This document shows positions 45,254 through 56,598 of a stretch of 64,000 bases of DNA, piece after piece. Numbering within the stretch: position 1 is the stretch's first letter; each line of letters starts with the position of its first letter. This DNA comes from Mangifera indica (taxonomy: Eukaryota > Streptophyta > Magnoliopsida > Sapindales > Anacardiaceae). Location: positions 9,005,057 through 9,069,056 of the forward strand of contig NC_058143.1 in assembly GCF_011075055.1 (NCBI RefSeq). Direction: 5' to 3'. The notes under the pieces were generated by a model that saw only the letters and a list, made by a program, of their open reading frames with translations, searched no databases and was not told the DNA's origin. The translations under genes were made by a program, and so were the position numbers.

Positions 45254-47129
45254 TCACCACCCAACAAGCAAGAGTTTCAGAAGAGCCATCCGGATATAGA
45301 GACCATTTTTGGCTTGTCTAAAATAGGCTGCCCTAGGATCAGCATCGACATCCACAGTTATCTGCACATTATCAGAAACAGATGATAAGAAATCTCCAAT
45401 CATAAATACAATGCCAACATCACTCACAAATGTTATATGGTTTACCTCATCAAGTCTTGGAAGCGGGTGCATCACAACTGCATGCTTCCGCATCACCCCC
45501 AATATATTCCGATCAATGATGTACTTTCCTCGAGCTTCTTCATAAAGGTCTACTCTCTCTCCAAACCTTTCTCTTTGAATACGAGTCTGATATAACACAT
45601 CACACTTAGAAGCCACTTCCATTAAATCAGAAGTTTCTTCCCATTCCACACCCTTCGATGTCAAATACTCCTTGATATCATCCTATAAAAGACAAAAGAA
45701 AAATTGACATACAAAACAAATTATGTTTCTGATTTCTTTTCCATCTTCCAATTACCTTTTGAAAATTAAATTAGCAAGTTTTAAGGACAGGCAGTATCGA
45801 TTATTTTATGTAAATGACTATTAAGTTCAATATATTTTTAAGAGCCTAGCAAGAAGTTATAATACACTACCTTCATTTTTACCACCTCAGGAGACACAAA
45901 GTATATCTTGACATCTTGGTACTTTGCAAGCAAGTATGCAAGTGACCGAACCGTCCTTCCATTAGCAAGATCTCCCACAAGGCCTACTTTGATGTCATCT
46001 AGTTTCCCTATCTCTCTTTCAATGGTATAGACATCTAAAAGAGCCTGCATTGGGGAAAATACAAGAGCAATGCCTTTACTCAGTAGCTTGTAAAGTTTCT
46101 CAACACTATAAAGTTGTCAACATAATTAATATTACACAACCAAAAATGAAGTTGGAACATTTCTCATGCTCCCTTTGAAAAATTTAAAGAGTTGATCAGA
46201 ACAGATAATTGCTAACTTGGAATAAAGAACTTCACACTGATAAATATAATTAATGGTTTTCTAGCAAGTCTACACAAGAAATGTTACGAATATGCAAATG
46301 GCACACCTAGATAAATGCATTATGGAAATTCTGTGCCTACCTGACTTGGGTGTTGTCCAGGACCATCTCCAGCATTAATAATGGGAATGTTAGCAGTGGC
46401 TGCTGCTCTTTTTGCAGAACCACTTTCAAAATGGCGCATAACTATTATATCAGAGTATCCCTCAACAGTTCTGATAGAGTCTGTAAGTCAAGCAATTGCA
46501 TCAGAACTACATTGCAGGAAAATCACCTCAGATATCTAATAATAAAAGATTAAGATGATAAATATACCTTCAAGTGTCTCCCCTTTAGCAGCAGATGAAA
46601 ATTCTCTAGCATTCTCAGTAGTCAAGACTTCACCCCCTAACCGTTTCATAGCAGACTCAAATGAAAGCCTAGTTCTAGTAGAGGGCTCATAGAACAGAGT
46701 AGCCATTAAATAACCCTTAAGTATTTGGCTTCCAGGTGAATTCTTCTCAATCTTCTCCATTTCACGTGCTACTGCAAATATAGCACTAAGAGTATCCCTA
46801 TCAAACTGTTGCGCTTCAATCACATCATCAAGTTGAAACTTCTTTCCCAGCATAAAAGATGGAGTATTCTCAATTTCAAGTGCCCGGCATTGAACTGAAT
46901 TTTTTAAGCAAAACTTTTGTGTTTGCTTCCATTTCATTGACTTCTCATTCAGTAATAACAATCTTGATTGTTTAAAATTAGCAGTCACAGAAAGTGACTT
47001 ACTTTGAATCAATGATTTACTACAAAGACTGGAATGATTGAACAACAATTCTTTATTGCAATTTGTTATCTGTTTAGGAGTAAATAAACCCTCATGCAAC
47101 ATACTTGTACAGCACAATGACGAAGCCAT
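45254..47129 (-). CDS. PYRB: aspartate carbamoyltransferase, plastid, 5 coding exons
   Basis: Catalyses carbamoyl phosphate + L-aspartate to N-carbamoyl-L-aspartate, the committed step of plant pyrimidine synthesis, as a plastid homotrimer inhibited by UMP. Coding exons are 47129-46568, 46480-46341, 46044-45871, 45682-45446 and 45361-45254. All have GT-AG borders with matching phase, giving 406 residues. The first 80 or so residues are Ser/Lys/Leu-rich and acid-poor, fitting a chloroplast transit peptide. The carbamoyl-phosphate loop STRTR is at residues 150-154 ([20 protein letters not shown]). The active-site segment [14 protein letters not shown] starts at 225, and HPLPR is at 364-368. The C-terminus [15 protein letters not shown] is typical. 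The gene looks intact. A 5'-UTR intron is likely. Confidence 0.97.
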
Positions 47130-47156
47130 TAAGTTGCTCCCCAAAGTGCTTTCAAC

Positions 47157-48170
47157 CCTTTATACAAAAAAACAAAACCATAGCAAGATGGGATAAGACT
47201 TAAAAGAACCAAACTATAAGAAATCAATTTCATATTAAAAAATAAAGTAAAATAGAAAAGAAAAATACAGAACAATAGTTCGGTACAATTTATTATGCAA
47301 TATTTACTATTCTCAACATACAAATTTTAAATAAGAATAGATATATACAATTTCACTCAATCTGTGATAAAAATTTCCATATAAAAATATCCCCATTCTC
47401 AAGGTCTACAAAAAATAAAAATAAAAAATTAAATAATTAAATATAGAAGACTTTGTGATAGGCAACCATGGATTTGTTTATCTAAACGGAATTTAAAAAA
47501 AAAATTAACTCATCTCTTTCAGACAAATTGGGTAATCATATTCTCCAACTAAAAGAACTAAACACCACATTTACGGTTTTATTAAGATAAACTTAAACAA
47601 GGCTACACCCACGATATTAAATTTTTTATATCTCAAAACAAAGGAACCAAGAATAACAAATCCTTTGTCATGTATCAATATCACAACTGTGGTTCACTAG
47701 TAATACACAAAAAAATGCAACACTGCAACTAAAAGTTAAAAAATAGGAAGTGTTCTTACAAGCAAAGCGTTATAGAAAATAGTCAATATGCATTAAAATA
47801 TATTCTAAATACCCAAAAAAATCACAAGGCAGTTAATCCATAAACAATCAAGATTAACAAAGTGAACCGAAATTCAATAAAAGCAATAAAAAAAATAGCT
47901 TATATCCAATCAACTCCACATGCAAAACCCAAAATTCAAAATTCACTCTTCCCTATCACCTCGAAGGCTCTCTGATAAACTATGCGAAGAAAAGAAGGGA
48001 GAGGTTGACGCGTATTTATATCTTAGAGAGAAAAAAAATATTAGTTATATATAAATGGGTATTATTACAGGAAAGTGGTTCAAAGAGCTTACCAAGACGC
48101 TCTAGCAAGAACCAACTACGGTTGCTCCGGTCGGATGATGAAGGGGCAGTGGCTTTGCTTTAAGCGAAGT
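47157..48170 (-). promoter_or_regulatory. 5' leader intron and promoter region of PYRB
   Basis: On minus, a donor GTCTTG/GTAAGC with the exon ending at 48093 and an acceptor TATAAAG before 47157 suggest a 5'-UTR intron of about 930 bp. The non-coding first exon lies at about 48094-48170, in a locally GC-richer stretch (CCGGTCGGATGATGAAGGGG). Inferred from splice signals only. Confidence 0.4.
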
Positions 48171-48587
48171 GTGTTTGAACAAAACAGCCCTACTTTTAAA
48201 ATCTCTACGCCAACTCCTGGGATTCATATCTACCGTTAGATTGCCTTTAAAATAGGGTGACTAGTATATTGACCCCTTATCCATTACGAAATTTGCTAAT
48301 GGAAGTCCAATTTTACCGTACCCAAATGATTAAAAAATAAGTAACATAAGATTTTACGTCATCAATTTTATAATAGCAAGAATAATTCTAAAACTGTGGT
48401 GAAAATATTGAGGGAGAGTTTGGAGAATCTGTATTCTGCTGAGTCATCAAATTTATGTCAACTTCAATTTCTTCTAAAGCCATTGCTAATTTTTTATTTT
48501 ACGTAAGCCTAAGCTTAAGAATGTGACTTGGAACGAACAAAAACAAGTTAGATGATGACTAGGGGAAAGTTAGACTATATCTCAAAA

Positions 48588-49281
48588 GGGCCAAAAGATT
48601 TATTTTCATTGAGGTATAGTGAAATCTCAAACATATACCCTTTAATTTTCAAAAATTTAAACATCCACCTATCACTCAATTTTTATTAGAAATTTTTATT
48701 ATGATTAAAGGTAAAATCGTTATTTTATCAATAATATTGAAAAAAAATTATAATTTTATCTTTTTTTTCTCTTAGATTTAGAAAGGTAATAATTTCATCC
48801 AATTTTCAAAACTTTTCCAGTTTTGAAAAGTAGTTTTTTCACCCCCCAAATCCTTAAATTTTTTCCCTCCTTCTCCGATGACCATCCAGTGTGGCGACAA
48901 CTGAGAGGAGATGGCAGCAAACATCTCTTTATTGACAAAGATGAAGAGACGTCTGTCACCGTCTCCTTTCAATTACTATTGCGTCAAATGGTCGTCAGAG
49001 AAAGAGGGAAGAAACCTTGGGATTTTAGGGTGAAAAAGCTACTTTTTAATACTAAAAAAGTTTTGAAAATAAGGTGAAATTATTAGTTTTCAAAACCTAG
49101 GAGGAAAATAGATTCAAATTATAACTTTTTAATATTATTAGTAAAATATCAATTTTAGCCTTAACCATAACAGTAAATTCTAACAAAAGTTTGGTGATAG
49201 ATGGGTATTTAAATTTTTAAAAATTAGCAGGTATGTATTTGGGATTTCACCATACTTTGGGTGGGAACAAGTCTTTTGGCC
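48588..49281. mobile_element. foldback MULE-type MITE, 694 bp, with perfect target duplication
   Basis: The element starts GGGCCAAAAGA at 48588 and ends, as its reverse complement, GGCCAAAAGAC at 49281. It is flanked by identical TATCTCAAAA at 48578-48587 and 49282-49291, a 9-10 bp duplication as made by Mutator-like elements. The arms match over about 280 bp each: TATAGTGAAATCTCAAA against TATGGTGAAATCCCAAA, and TCAATAATATTG against TAATAATATTA. They enclose a GC-richer centre (about 48870-49000) without known coding content. It lies upstream of PYRB. Confidence 0.75.
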
Positions 49282-49368
49282 TATCTCAAAACAATTCAAC
49301 GTTTCAAGATGGAAATTGGCAAGCATAGTCAATGTGTAATTCCTAATATAAATAGTTATTTGTTACAA

Positions 49369-49865
49369 GTTGGATTTAAGCCAAAAAAATTGCGGAATAT
49401 ATTGAGTGGGTTGAGAAACTAGATTGGACCACAACATAGCATGGGGCAAACCCAAATGAAACAAGTCCATTAATGAGGGCAAAATTCAAGCCCAAACCCA
49501 AGAGAGTTAGAAAACCACCTATTTGATTAAAAGAAAATCAATGTGCTGGAAGTAGTTAAACAGAGCCAAAAACTCAGGGGAATAGTTGAACAAGAACAAG
49601 AAAATTGAAATGAATTTCATTTTGTTATTTTGAGAGTTGTTAAGGAGCTTGTATTGTTTATAATTTATTATTGTCCTGTTGGCTAATTGTTGATTAAGAA
49701 TAAAAAGCAGTATGTGTAATTTTGGGGAATTGAATAAAAGAAATCTCTTTTGTTATTCTCTTTCTCTTGTTTCCTCTCAATTTCTTTCTTTAGGAGCTAA
49801 AGTTGGCTCGAACAATTCTTATGATATAACAAGGCTGATTGCAATCATGTTGTATCAATTAGTGC
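49369..49865 (+). mobile_element. probable gypsy 5' LTR
   Basis: It begins TGTTACAAGTTGG at 49369 and runs through a CTTTTGTTATTCTCTTTCTC pyrimidine stretch, ending near GCAATCA at 49843-49849. TGTTGTATCAATTAGTGC follows, which sits where a primer-binding site would be. Gag-like sequence lies just downstream on the same strand. Ends are tentative. Confidence 0.4.
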
Positions 49866-49939
49866 TTTCACAGAGTCTTTATCATATTGATGAAGATCCA
49901 AGAACTAGTTGAAGTTTTTACCAAGTTTTAAGAATCCTT

Positions 49940-50280
49940 TGACACTCAGTTTGCTACTCTAGTCAAATCAATCGAAAACTTCTAGTCATATATGGCTAAT
50001 GTTAACACTTAATTGGAGGACATGTTCAAGCAAGTTAATTCTCCTCTAACTCTAGCAATCTTTAGCTACCATGTTACCCTTGATAAGCAAATCACCTGTG
50101 GTGGTGGTCCTTCATACTCTTTCCCACAATCCCTAGTTGTCAATAATTGCACCACCTGCTTTAGTAGTTGATTTATCCATCAAATTAGGAGTCCCTTGGT
50201 TTGATTACACTAATCCCTTAGGTTGGATTTATCATAATAATGAGTTTTTTTCAATTTTAATAGAATTTCTTATTTAATTT
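49940..50280 (+). pseudogene. Ty3/gypsy gag start remnant
   Basis: Plus-strand fragments near 49990-50260 include LEDMFKQVNSPLTLA and PLGWIYHNNEFFQF; the latter is the conserved gypsy gag motif DPxGWI...FF. The rest of gag and pol is absent, and stops separate the pieces. Confidence 0.5.
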
Positions 50281-50576
50281 CAATTACAAATTTTAGGTTT
50301 TCGGAACTTAGTGCTACCAATTTGTTGTTGGGGTTGGTGTCTTATAGTCAATCCCAATGGTGATACAAGTTCATTAATATATGTTATATTTATAATTTCA
50401 TATGAAGTTCTTTGTCTATAGAAGCATATGATTATGGCCAAACAAATGTCCTTAGATGGTAAAACCACGATAAGGGATCTCATGATTGATCGTAGAAATT
50501 ATATGAACACATTAGATGTCCAATTTAAAAACATTCATAATCTGGATATTATCTTAACCAATGGCACAAAGTAATG

Positions 50577-50885
50577 GTGATGAGATTACATCTAAGGTTA
50601 ATTTAGTTTTTTTACCTTTTGAATATACTTGTTTAATTGTGTTTAAGAGTTTTTGGGGTTGTATGGCCATGTGGGAAGGCCACATGCCCATATATGTGTT
50701 AGCAAGGGCAAAATAGTCTTTTCTTGTGTGATAAAAGAAATTGGCTAAGTTTGGGAGATGTACACACCTGTATATGTTGGTGTGCATACTCGTGTATGGT
50801 TAACGCATTTAAATTTTGGATAAGGAACAATTTAATGGTATTGCCATTAATGAGTAATGACGTACAAGCTCCTATATATAGTTCA
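50577..50885 (+). repeat. inverted repeat arm 1 (LTR-derived)
   Basis: The series CATCTAAGGTTAATTTAGTT, TGTTTAAGAGTTTTTGGGGT, GCAAGGGCAAAATAGT, TTGGCTAAGTTTG and CATTAATGAGTAATG occurs here. In reverse complement the same series occurs at 52545-52835. Similar CCATGTGGG/GCCACATG blocks are typical of some gypsy LTRs. Confidence 0.6.
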
Positions 50886-50889
50886 CATG

Positions 50890-52540
50890 GTCATTTATCT
50901 TAATTTTCAATGAAAAAAAGAATAATCTAGGCACATTTTGGCTTATCAATCTTATGCGATTGATCATGTAAAAGTAATGAAATTCAAGCTATGATTGTGT
51001 TTATGTGATAATGGAATTTGTTTGAAAAGAGCATGAAGTTAATACTTGGGTGTGTGTGTGTGTGATATCTTTTTGATAGGTGAATTCATCTGAATCGTTG
51101 TTGGATGTATTGTCTAATGAATATTTTGGATTAGTGTAATGTTAAGGAAGAAGAATGATGACTTTCTTAAGACCTTTCGTTGAGTTATTGTTAAGATAAA
51201 GACTTAGTCTAGGTGGAATATTGGTTTGTTGAATCGATAGAAGATGTGTTCAAACTTTCAACGAATATGTATGTTTGGTTGCCTTAGAAATTGATCTTGG
51301 GTTGATTCTTGGCTTAGTAGCATATTATGAGTGATTACTAATGAATTAGCATAGCATATTATGAGTGATTACTAATGAATTAGCATAAGTATGAAATTTA
51401 GAATTGGAATGTCAGCTGAAAAATTGTAGGTTTAGATGAAAGAAACTTTGGAAAAGGTCACTACAAGTCTTTGAATATGTAGATGCACGAGCATGTATTT
51501 TTATCAAAATATCATCTCATGTTGCCTTTATTAGGGTCTTACTATTTATTTCCTCATAACTATCCCTTATAGGGATAAAATTATCATTTTCATAGTCATG
51601 TATGAATAGAGAAACCTTGTTCTAACATTACTACTTTCATACACCTTTACTTCTAAATTTCCCCAAATGTATAAAGGGGTGTACCTACCATAGATAAGGG
51701 TGCACTTATTCCACATACACAACTATATTTTGAACTAACACGAGCATGCAATCCAGAGTGGCATACACAGTCATATGTCTCATACCACATGGACATATAT
51801 CTATTCCTAAGTTAAGACACCCGTCTGTTTTCTAACATGAGAATTATTGTGCCCATAAGTACACGGTCATGTGTCTACCTATACACAGGCATGTAATGTG
51901 TTTCTCTAGAATTTGGAATCATGATTCCTTTGTTCTCTAGTCTCCCCAAACATAATAGAACTTTTGATAAACAAAAATGCATATTTCATATAATCCGCAT
52001 TCAACATCCATCAAGTATAGTACTAATCAAATATAAGGATCCAATATCATCCAATTACAGTCCTTGAAGAGCTCTAATACATAATCTAACCCAATCAATA
52101 ACATGTACCACTTCGACTACATACTAAAATACATATACGTAAGTTGTTAATTGCATCATCATTCAAGAATATTATGTCATTTTAATCTAAAACAAATCCT
52201 CATAAGCCAAAAAATACCTTAAAAATATACACAATATCTTCATACCAAAAAAAAAAAAAAAAAACACAATTTAAATTATAGTTTCAATTTACACAACAAC
52301 TAAAAGAAAAGTCATTTACTTACCTTTCCTTTAGTAACAAGCTAGTCTTCATGTGGTTAGAATTAATCCTCAATGATTCCCTTGCATCCAAGGCTGCAAA
52401 GTCTCCCCCAAGGCTCAAAATTTTCTTTTTCTTTGGTTGGAAAATATGATGTAAAGAGTCAGCCAATGTGTTTGGGCCTTTTTTTATTTTCTTTGTAATT
52501 TGCAATACATGGTCGTGTAGACCATATACACGAGCTGTGT
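50890..52540. other. LTR-like non-coding spacer between inverted repeat arms
   Basis: No gene. It contains a (TG)n run at about 51050-51063 and a 34-bp tandem duplication at 51318-51387. Several blocks with ACACGGTCATGTGT/CACATGGAC-type sequence suggest LTR origin. A poly-A run is at about 52247-52264. Confidence 0.45.
51318..51387 (+). repeat. 34-bp direct tandem duplication
   Basis: TAGCATATTATGAGTGATTA plus the next 14 bases occurs twice head to tail with no divergence, so the duplication is recent compared with the surrounding repeats. Confidence 0.9.
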
Positions 52541-52544
52541 GCCA

Positions 52545-52835
52545 TTACTCATTAATGACAATTTCTTAAATCATTGCAAAATTGATCTTTCTCTATAATT
52601 CGAACACATTGAGCATACATGGGCATGTACTTTAGTATACATGTGTGTGTATGTCTTACATACTTAGCCAATTTTTATATCACATGAGAAAATACCATTT
52701 TGCCCTTGCTATCACACATATGGACGTATGGTCTTCCCACACAATCGTGCAAACCCAAGAACACTTAAGCATAATTAAAAAAGCATATTTAAGAGATAAA
52801 AAGACCAAATTAACCTTAGATGTACCTGGGGGTAT
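52545..52835 (-). repeat. inverted repeat arm 2 (LTR-derived)
   Basis: Reverse-complement counterpart of 50577-50885 with the same order of blocks: CATCTAAGGTTAATTTGGTC, GCAAGGGCAAAATGG, TTGGCTAAGTATG, TCATTAATGAGTAATGG. Divergence is substantial, so the pair is old. Confidence 0.6.
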
Positions 52836-52839
52836 TATA

Positions 52840-53390
52840 TGTCTCATATCGCACGATTGTGTGTCACACCAAGAAAACGGATTGAGGAGACCAAATTTTG
52901 ACCCCTAACTCGTTTCTACACCTTTTTTCCAAACATAACACATCAAAAACACTTTCTTATCTATTCTACAAGTAAATAAACTCCATACCAAAAAGGTTTA
53001 ACATAATTCCATTCAATCACATGAGTCCATCCGTGTATTAGACTCAAACAACTTTGATTAAAGCAACATATATTCTAAACAACGTTTTGAATATCTTTAA
53101 GACATCACAACAATAGCAATATGATTAACATGGCAGCTTTCAACCATTAATAAAACTTGACATGTTGTAACACAAATAGGTACAAACAATCTAATAAATC
53201 ACACTTCATTCAATGATCCTTCATTTATACAATATTCACCACCCAATCGATGACTCATGAATGTTAAGAAACCATTATAATTCAAACATAATTTATCCAT
53301 CAAATGATACACACATTGGCAGAGGATCAATCCTCACTCTATAGTCAATTCTTGCATTAAACAGAGGGCATAAAATATCCTACTCACTAG
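52840..53390. other. no gene seen
   Basis: AT-rich non-coding sequence, probably LTR-derived. Nothing further is supported. Confidence 0.45.
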
Positions 53391-53392
53391 GG

Positions 53393-54115
53393 GTGAATGG
53401 CTCCAAGTACTCTGTTAAAAAAAAGAATACTGAAATTGGTCTATTCCTAAAAATAGGAATTAAAACAGGAACATCTTATCATCGGTTCCTTCTTAGAACC
53501 AATCATCTTAGTTCCAGGTAAGGTCTAGTTCCTACCCGAAACTGACAATTTAAATTTTATTTTTTTGAATTTTTTTTTATATTCTTTTTAGAACCTAATT
53601 CATTTATTCATCCATCTCAAAAGAAATTAAAATGTTTAATGTTGCTGAAGAAAACAAAATGTTGGCCTGATTCACACAAATAGAGAAATTAAAGTCAATT
53701 TCATTATAAATTATTGGCAGTAAGAACATTAATAAGGAAGGCGAGCTCTTGTGTAAATTTAGTTGGTATTATAGAGAAGGAATGGGTTCCAGTCTAACCC
53801 TATTGTCTAGAAATGTATAAAAACTTGTTTATGTGTACATATTAGTTTACGTTTTTGATAAACTTTTAATTTTTTATACACCATATAAGCATCAACCCAA
53901 TTTCTTAAATGTTTAATCAAGGATGTTAAAGGGTCATAGTTTTCTATAATTAGTGAAAAAGTAGTCATTTCCATGATTTTAAAGATGAGTATGCCATTTA
54001 AAAGTTTTAGGTTGCATTACAAAAGAAATTGGATACATACATAAGGTTAAAAAATGGAGATTCATTTAAAGTTCAATTCTTACCCTTGGTTCCAGTTCCT
54101 AAAGGGTTATGCATA
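53393..54115. mobile_element. possible hAT-type non-autonomous element
   Basis: The left part begins AGGGGTGAATGGCTCC and has GGTTCCTTCTTAGAACCAA and TAGTTCCAGGTAAGG. The right part ends with CCCTTGGTTCCAGTTCC and AAAGGGTT. Such GGTTCC/GGAACC-rich ends with an AGGGGTG-like tip are common in plant hAT-type MITEs. No clear target duplication was found. Confidence 0.35.
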
Positions 54116-54129
54116 CATTAGATGACCAT

Positions 54130-55545
54130 TCTAGAAACAATCACAATCTTGATATTACTACGACTAAAGGCATAAATAATAGTGATAGGGTTATTATAAT
54201 GTTGAGTGACCATACCAAAAAGGGATAATAATTCGCATGTGTCAAAGCTGTTAGTTGACAGTTTGGTGCAATACATAGGTGCACGTTATAGACGTATTCA
54301 TCGAATTGACCCAACAAGAGGATTTCCAGATTGATGGTTCCTCCTATGACTATAAAATAAATTCTTTAATTCATAGGTACATATGATCCTTAGACTTAGG
54401 TCATTGGGTTGTCTTATACAAAGATCGATATGGTTTGACATTATCTAATGTACCACCATAACAAGAGTAACCATAAAAGTAATGATGGACCATATTGAGA
54501 TATTTGGGGAGGTTTTAGTGAATCAATAAAGGATTCATTACTCCCCAAACATGAGAGTTGATCTCACATGAAAATACTAAATAGCATTATAACATTTGAA
54601 TCTATAGCCACAGTTAGATTGACTCAAAGATTGGCTTGAGTCATTCATTAACTGATGTGCATCAGTTTATATCGAGAAATTACTAAGATAGACACACATC
54701 TATGTCTCAGTCTCGAGAGATATCAATTGATGAAAAGAACAATTTTTATGTAACCATGTAGTTGACAAAGCTTAGAGTTATTTTTTATTAGAGTCTAACC
54801 TTGGTATGTATTTGAATTTGACCCAAATTTGGACACTATCGATTTGATATATAACTTTTGGGTCCTACATACATAGAAGTTGATTCGGACTCTAAGGCAT
54901 TGGGTTATTTAGTGATGATCTTGATGTATTTGGAATGAGATGAAATCACGAATAGACTAGGCTTACCCAACAAGGTTGAATTAGCCTAGTTTGACTTTTT
55001 CCTTAACCATGAATGACTATTCATGGATGATCAACACCTTTTTATCATGATTTGCATATGAATAAAGTTATATCCAAATATACATCTAAGAATTTGGATA
55101 AATCCAAAATTGTATTGATAAGGATTAGAGATGAAAGATCGTTCATATTGCATGAATGGCTATTCATCATGTTCTTTATAATTAAGCATGCATTTCAAGA
55201 TTTCAAAAGTTTTTGTAATCCGTTGCCACATGAACATCCATCCCTTTACATAGATAACCAATTCACATAGCCCTAATAGCCTTTAGTGAGAAGTCTTAGC
55301 CTCCTTTAATTCTTGTTTCATGTGGATACAAAGGTGTCACCTCATTGTGGGTTGGAAAGCATTCACATAGTTGCATAAAGACTAAAAGAGTCATCTAACA
55401 CAAGTATTGTGTTCTAAACACCTTATATTTGTGTTTGGCATGTTAATGAATTTACTCGTTAAAAAGTGATCCCTATGAGGTTTTTGGTTTTGCTATAAAT
55501 TTTAGATTATCTATTTCATAGCCTTGCTAGTTTCTAGCAACCTAA
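54130..55545 (+). mobile_element. copia LTR, plus orientation
   Basis: It follows, in reverse complement, the block order of the LTR at 56600-58198. Shared blocks are TCTCGAGAGATATCAATTGA, ACATAGAAGTTGATTCGGAC, GAATGAGATGAAATCACGAA, TAGACTAGGCTTACCCAACA, CCTTAACCATGAATGACTAT, and late CCCTAATAGCCTTTAGTGAG. Integrase coding sequence on the same strand starts right after it, so it is a 5' LTR with the leader, gag and protease deleted. Confidence 0.6.
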
Positions 55546-55549
55546 AAAA

Positions 55550-56595
55550 CACTAATAGAGGAATTCTACTTTGTAACAATTACCAGTGACCTAAGTAAAT
55601 ATGACTATGTGTATTTTATGAAATACAAGTCTGAATGTTTTAAGAAATTCAAAGAATTTAATAATGAAATGGAAAAGTAGCTTAAAAAAATAAACCTAAA
55701 ATCCTCTGAAATAATCAACGAGATGAATACCTGAGTATTGAATTGAAAGAATACTTAAAGCAAAATAAGATAGTTTTTCAACTCACCCTTCTTATTACAC
55801 ATCAATATAATAGTGTATCTAAATGGAAGAATAGGATCTTAATAGAAATTGTCAAGTCCATGATAATTTTTATAGATCTACCCTTATCTTTTTAGGGTTA
55901 TGCTTTAGAGACAACTGCCTACACATTAAACCATGTCTCATCTATCTCTATGGACAAAACCGCTTATGATTTATGGACAGGGCTAAAGTCCAATCTAGAT
56001 TATTTAAAGACTTGGGATTGTGAGATTTTTATCAAGAAATTGACTTTGAAGAAGCTGAGATTTATATATGAAAAGTTTATCTTTGTGAAGGTACCCAAAG
56101 GAAATTAAGAGTTATTGCTTCTATTACTCGAAAAAGTAAAAGTTTTTTATTGTTCAAACCAATATGTTCCTTTAGTGAAAATTTAATATCAAAAGGACTA
56201 GTGAGAGGAAGATAGAACTCGATGAAATCCTAGTACAATAAGATACCATAGACATTGTATAGGATGACATGCTAATATAGATGGTTGATCATGTGAAGGA
56301 TCTTGCTCTACCTTAAGTGGAATCTAATGAACTGCCTTAATAGACTTAAAAACTGCATGTATCTATCCAAGTATGCCATAAGCCAGAGAGATTTGGTTTT
56401 CTCATAACTCAGTATTGTAACATATTGGTCATCTACAATGAAGAGCTTATGACTTACACTGAATTTGTGTCAAGTCTAAACTCTAAGAGATGGCTTGAAG
56501 CCATGAAGTCTAAGATAAACTTTATGTATTAAAATCATCTATGCTTTTTAGTAGATCCACTTGAAAATTGACATAAAAGGTAACATGCGTACCTA
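55550..56595 (+). pseudogene. Ty1/copia integrase to RT-start remnant
   Basis: On plus, integrase pieces FVTITSDLSKYDYVYFMKYK, EYLKQNKIVFQLTLLI, NRILIEIVKSMIIFIDLPLS, then GYALETTAYTLNHVSS and MDKTAYDLWTGLKSNLDYLK appear in copia order. The region leading to RT follows near 56380-56560. Stops and frameshifts are frequent. It ends where a minus-oriented LTR begins at about 56599, so RT and RNase H are missing from this copy. Confidence 0.75.
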
Positions 56596-56598
56596 TAA

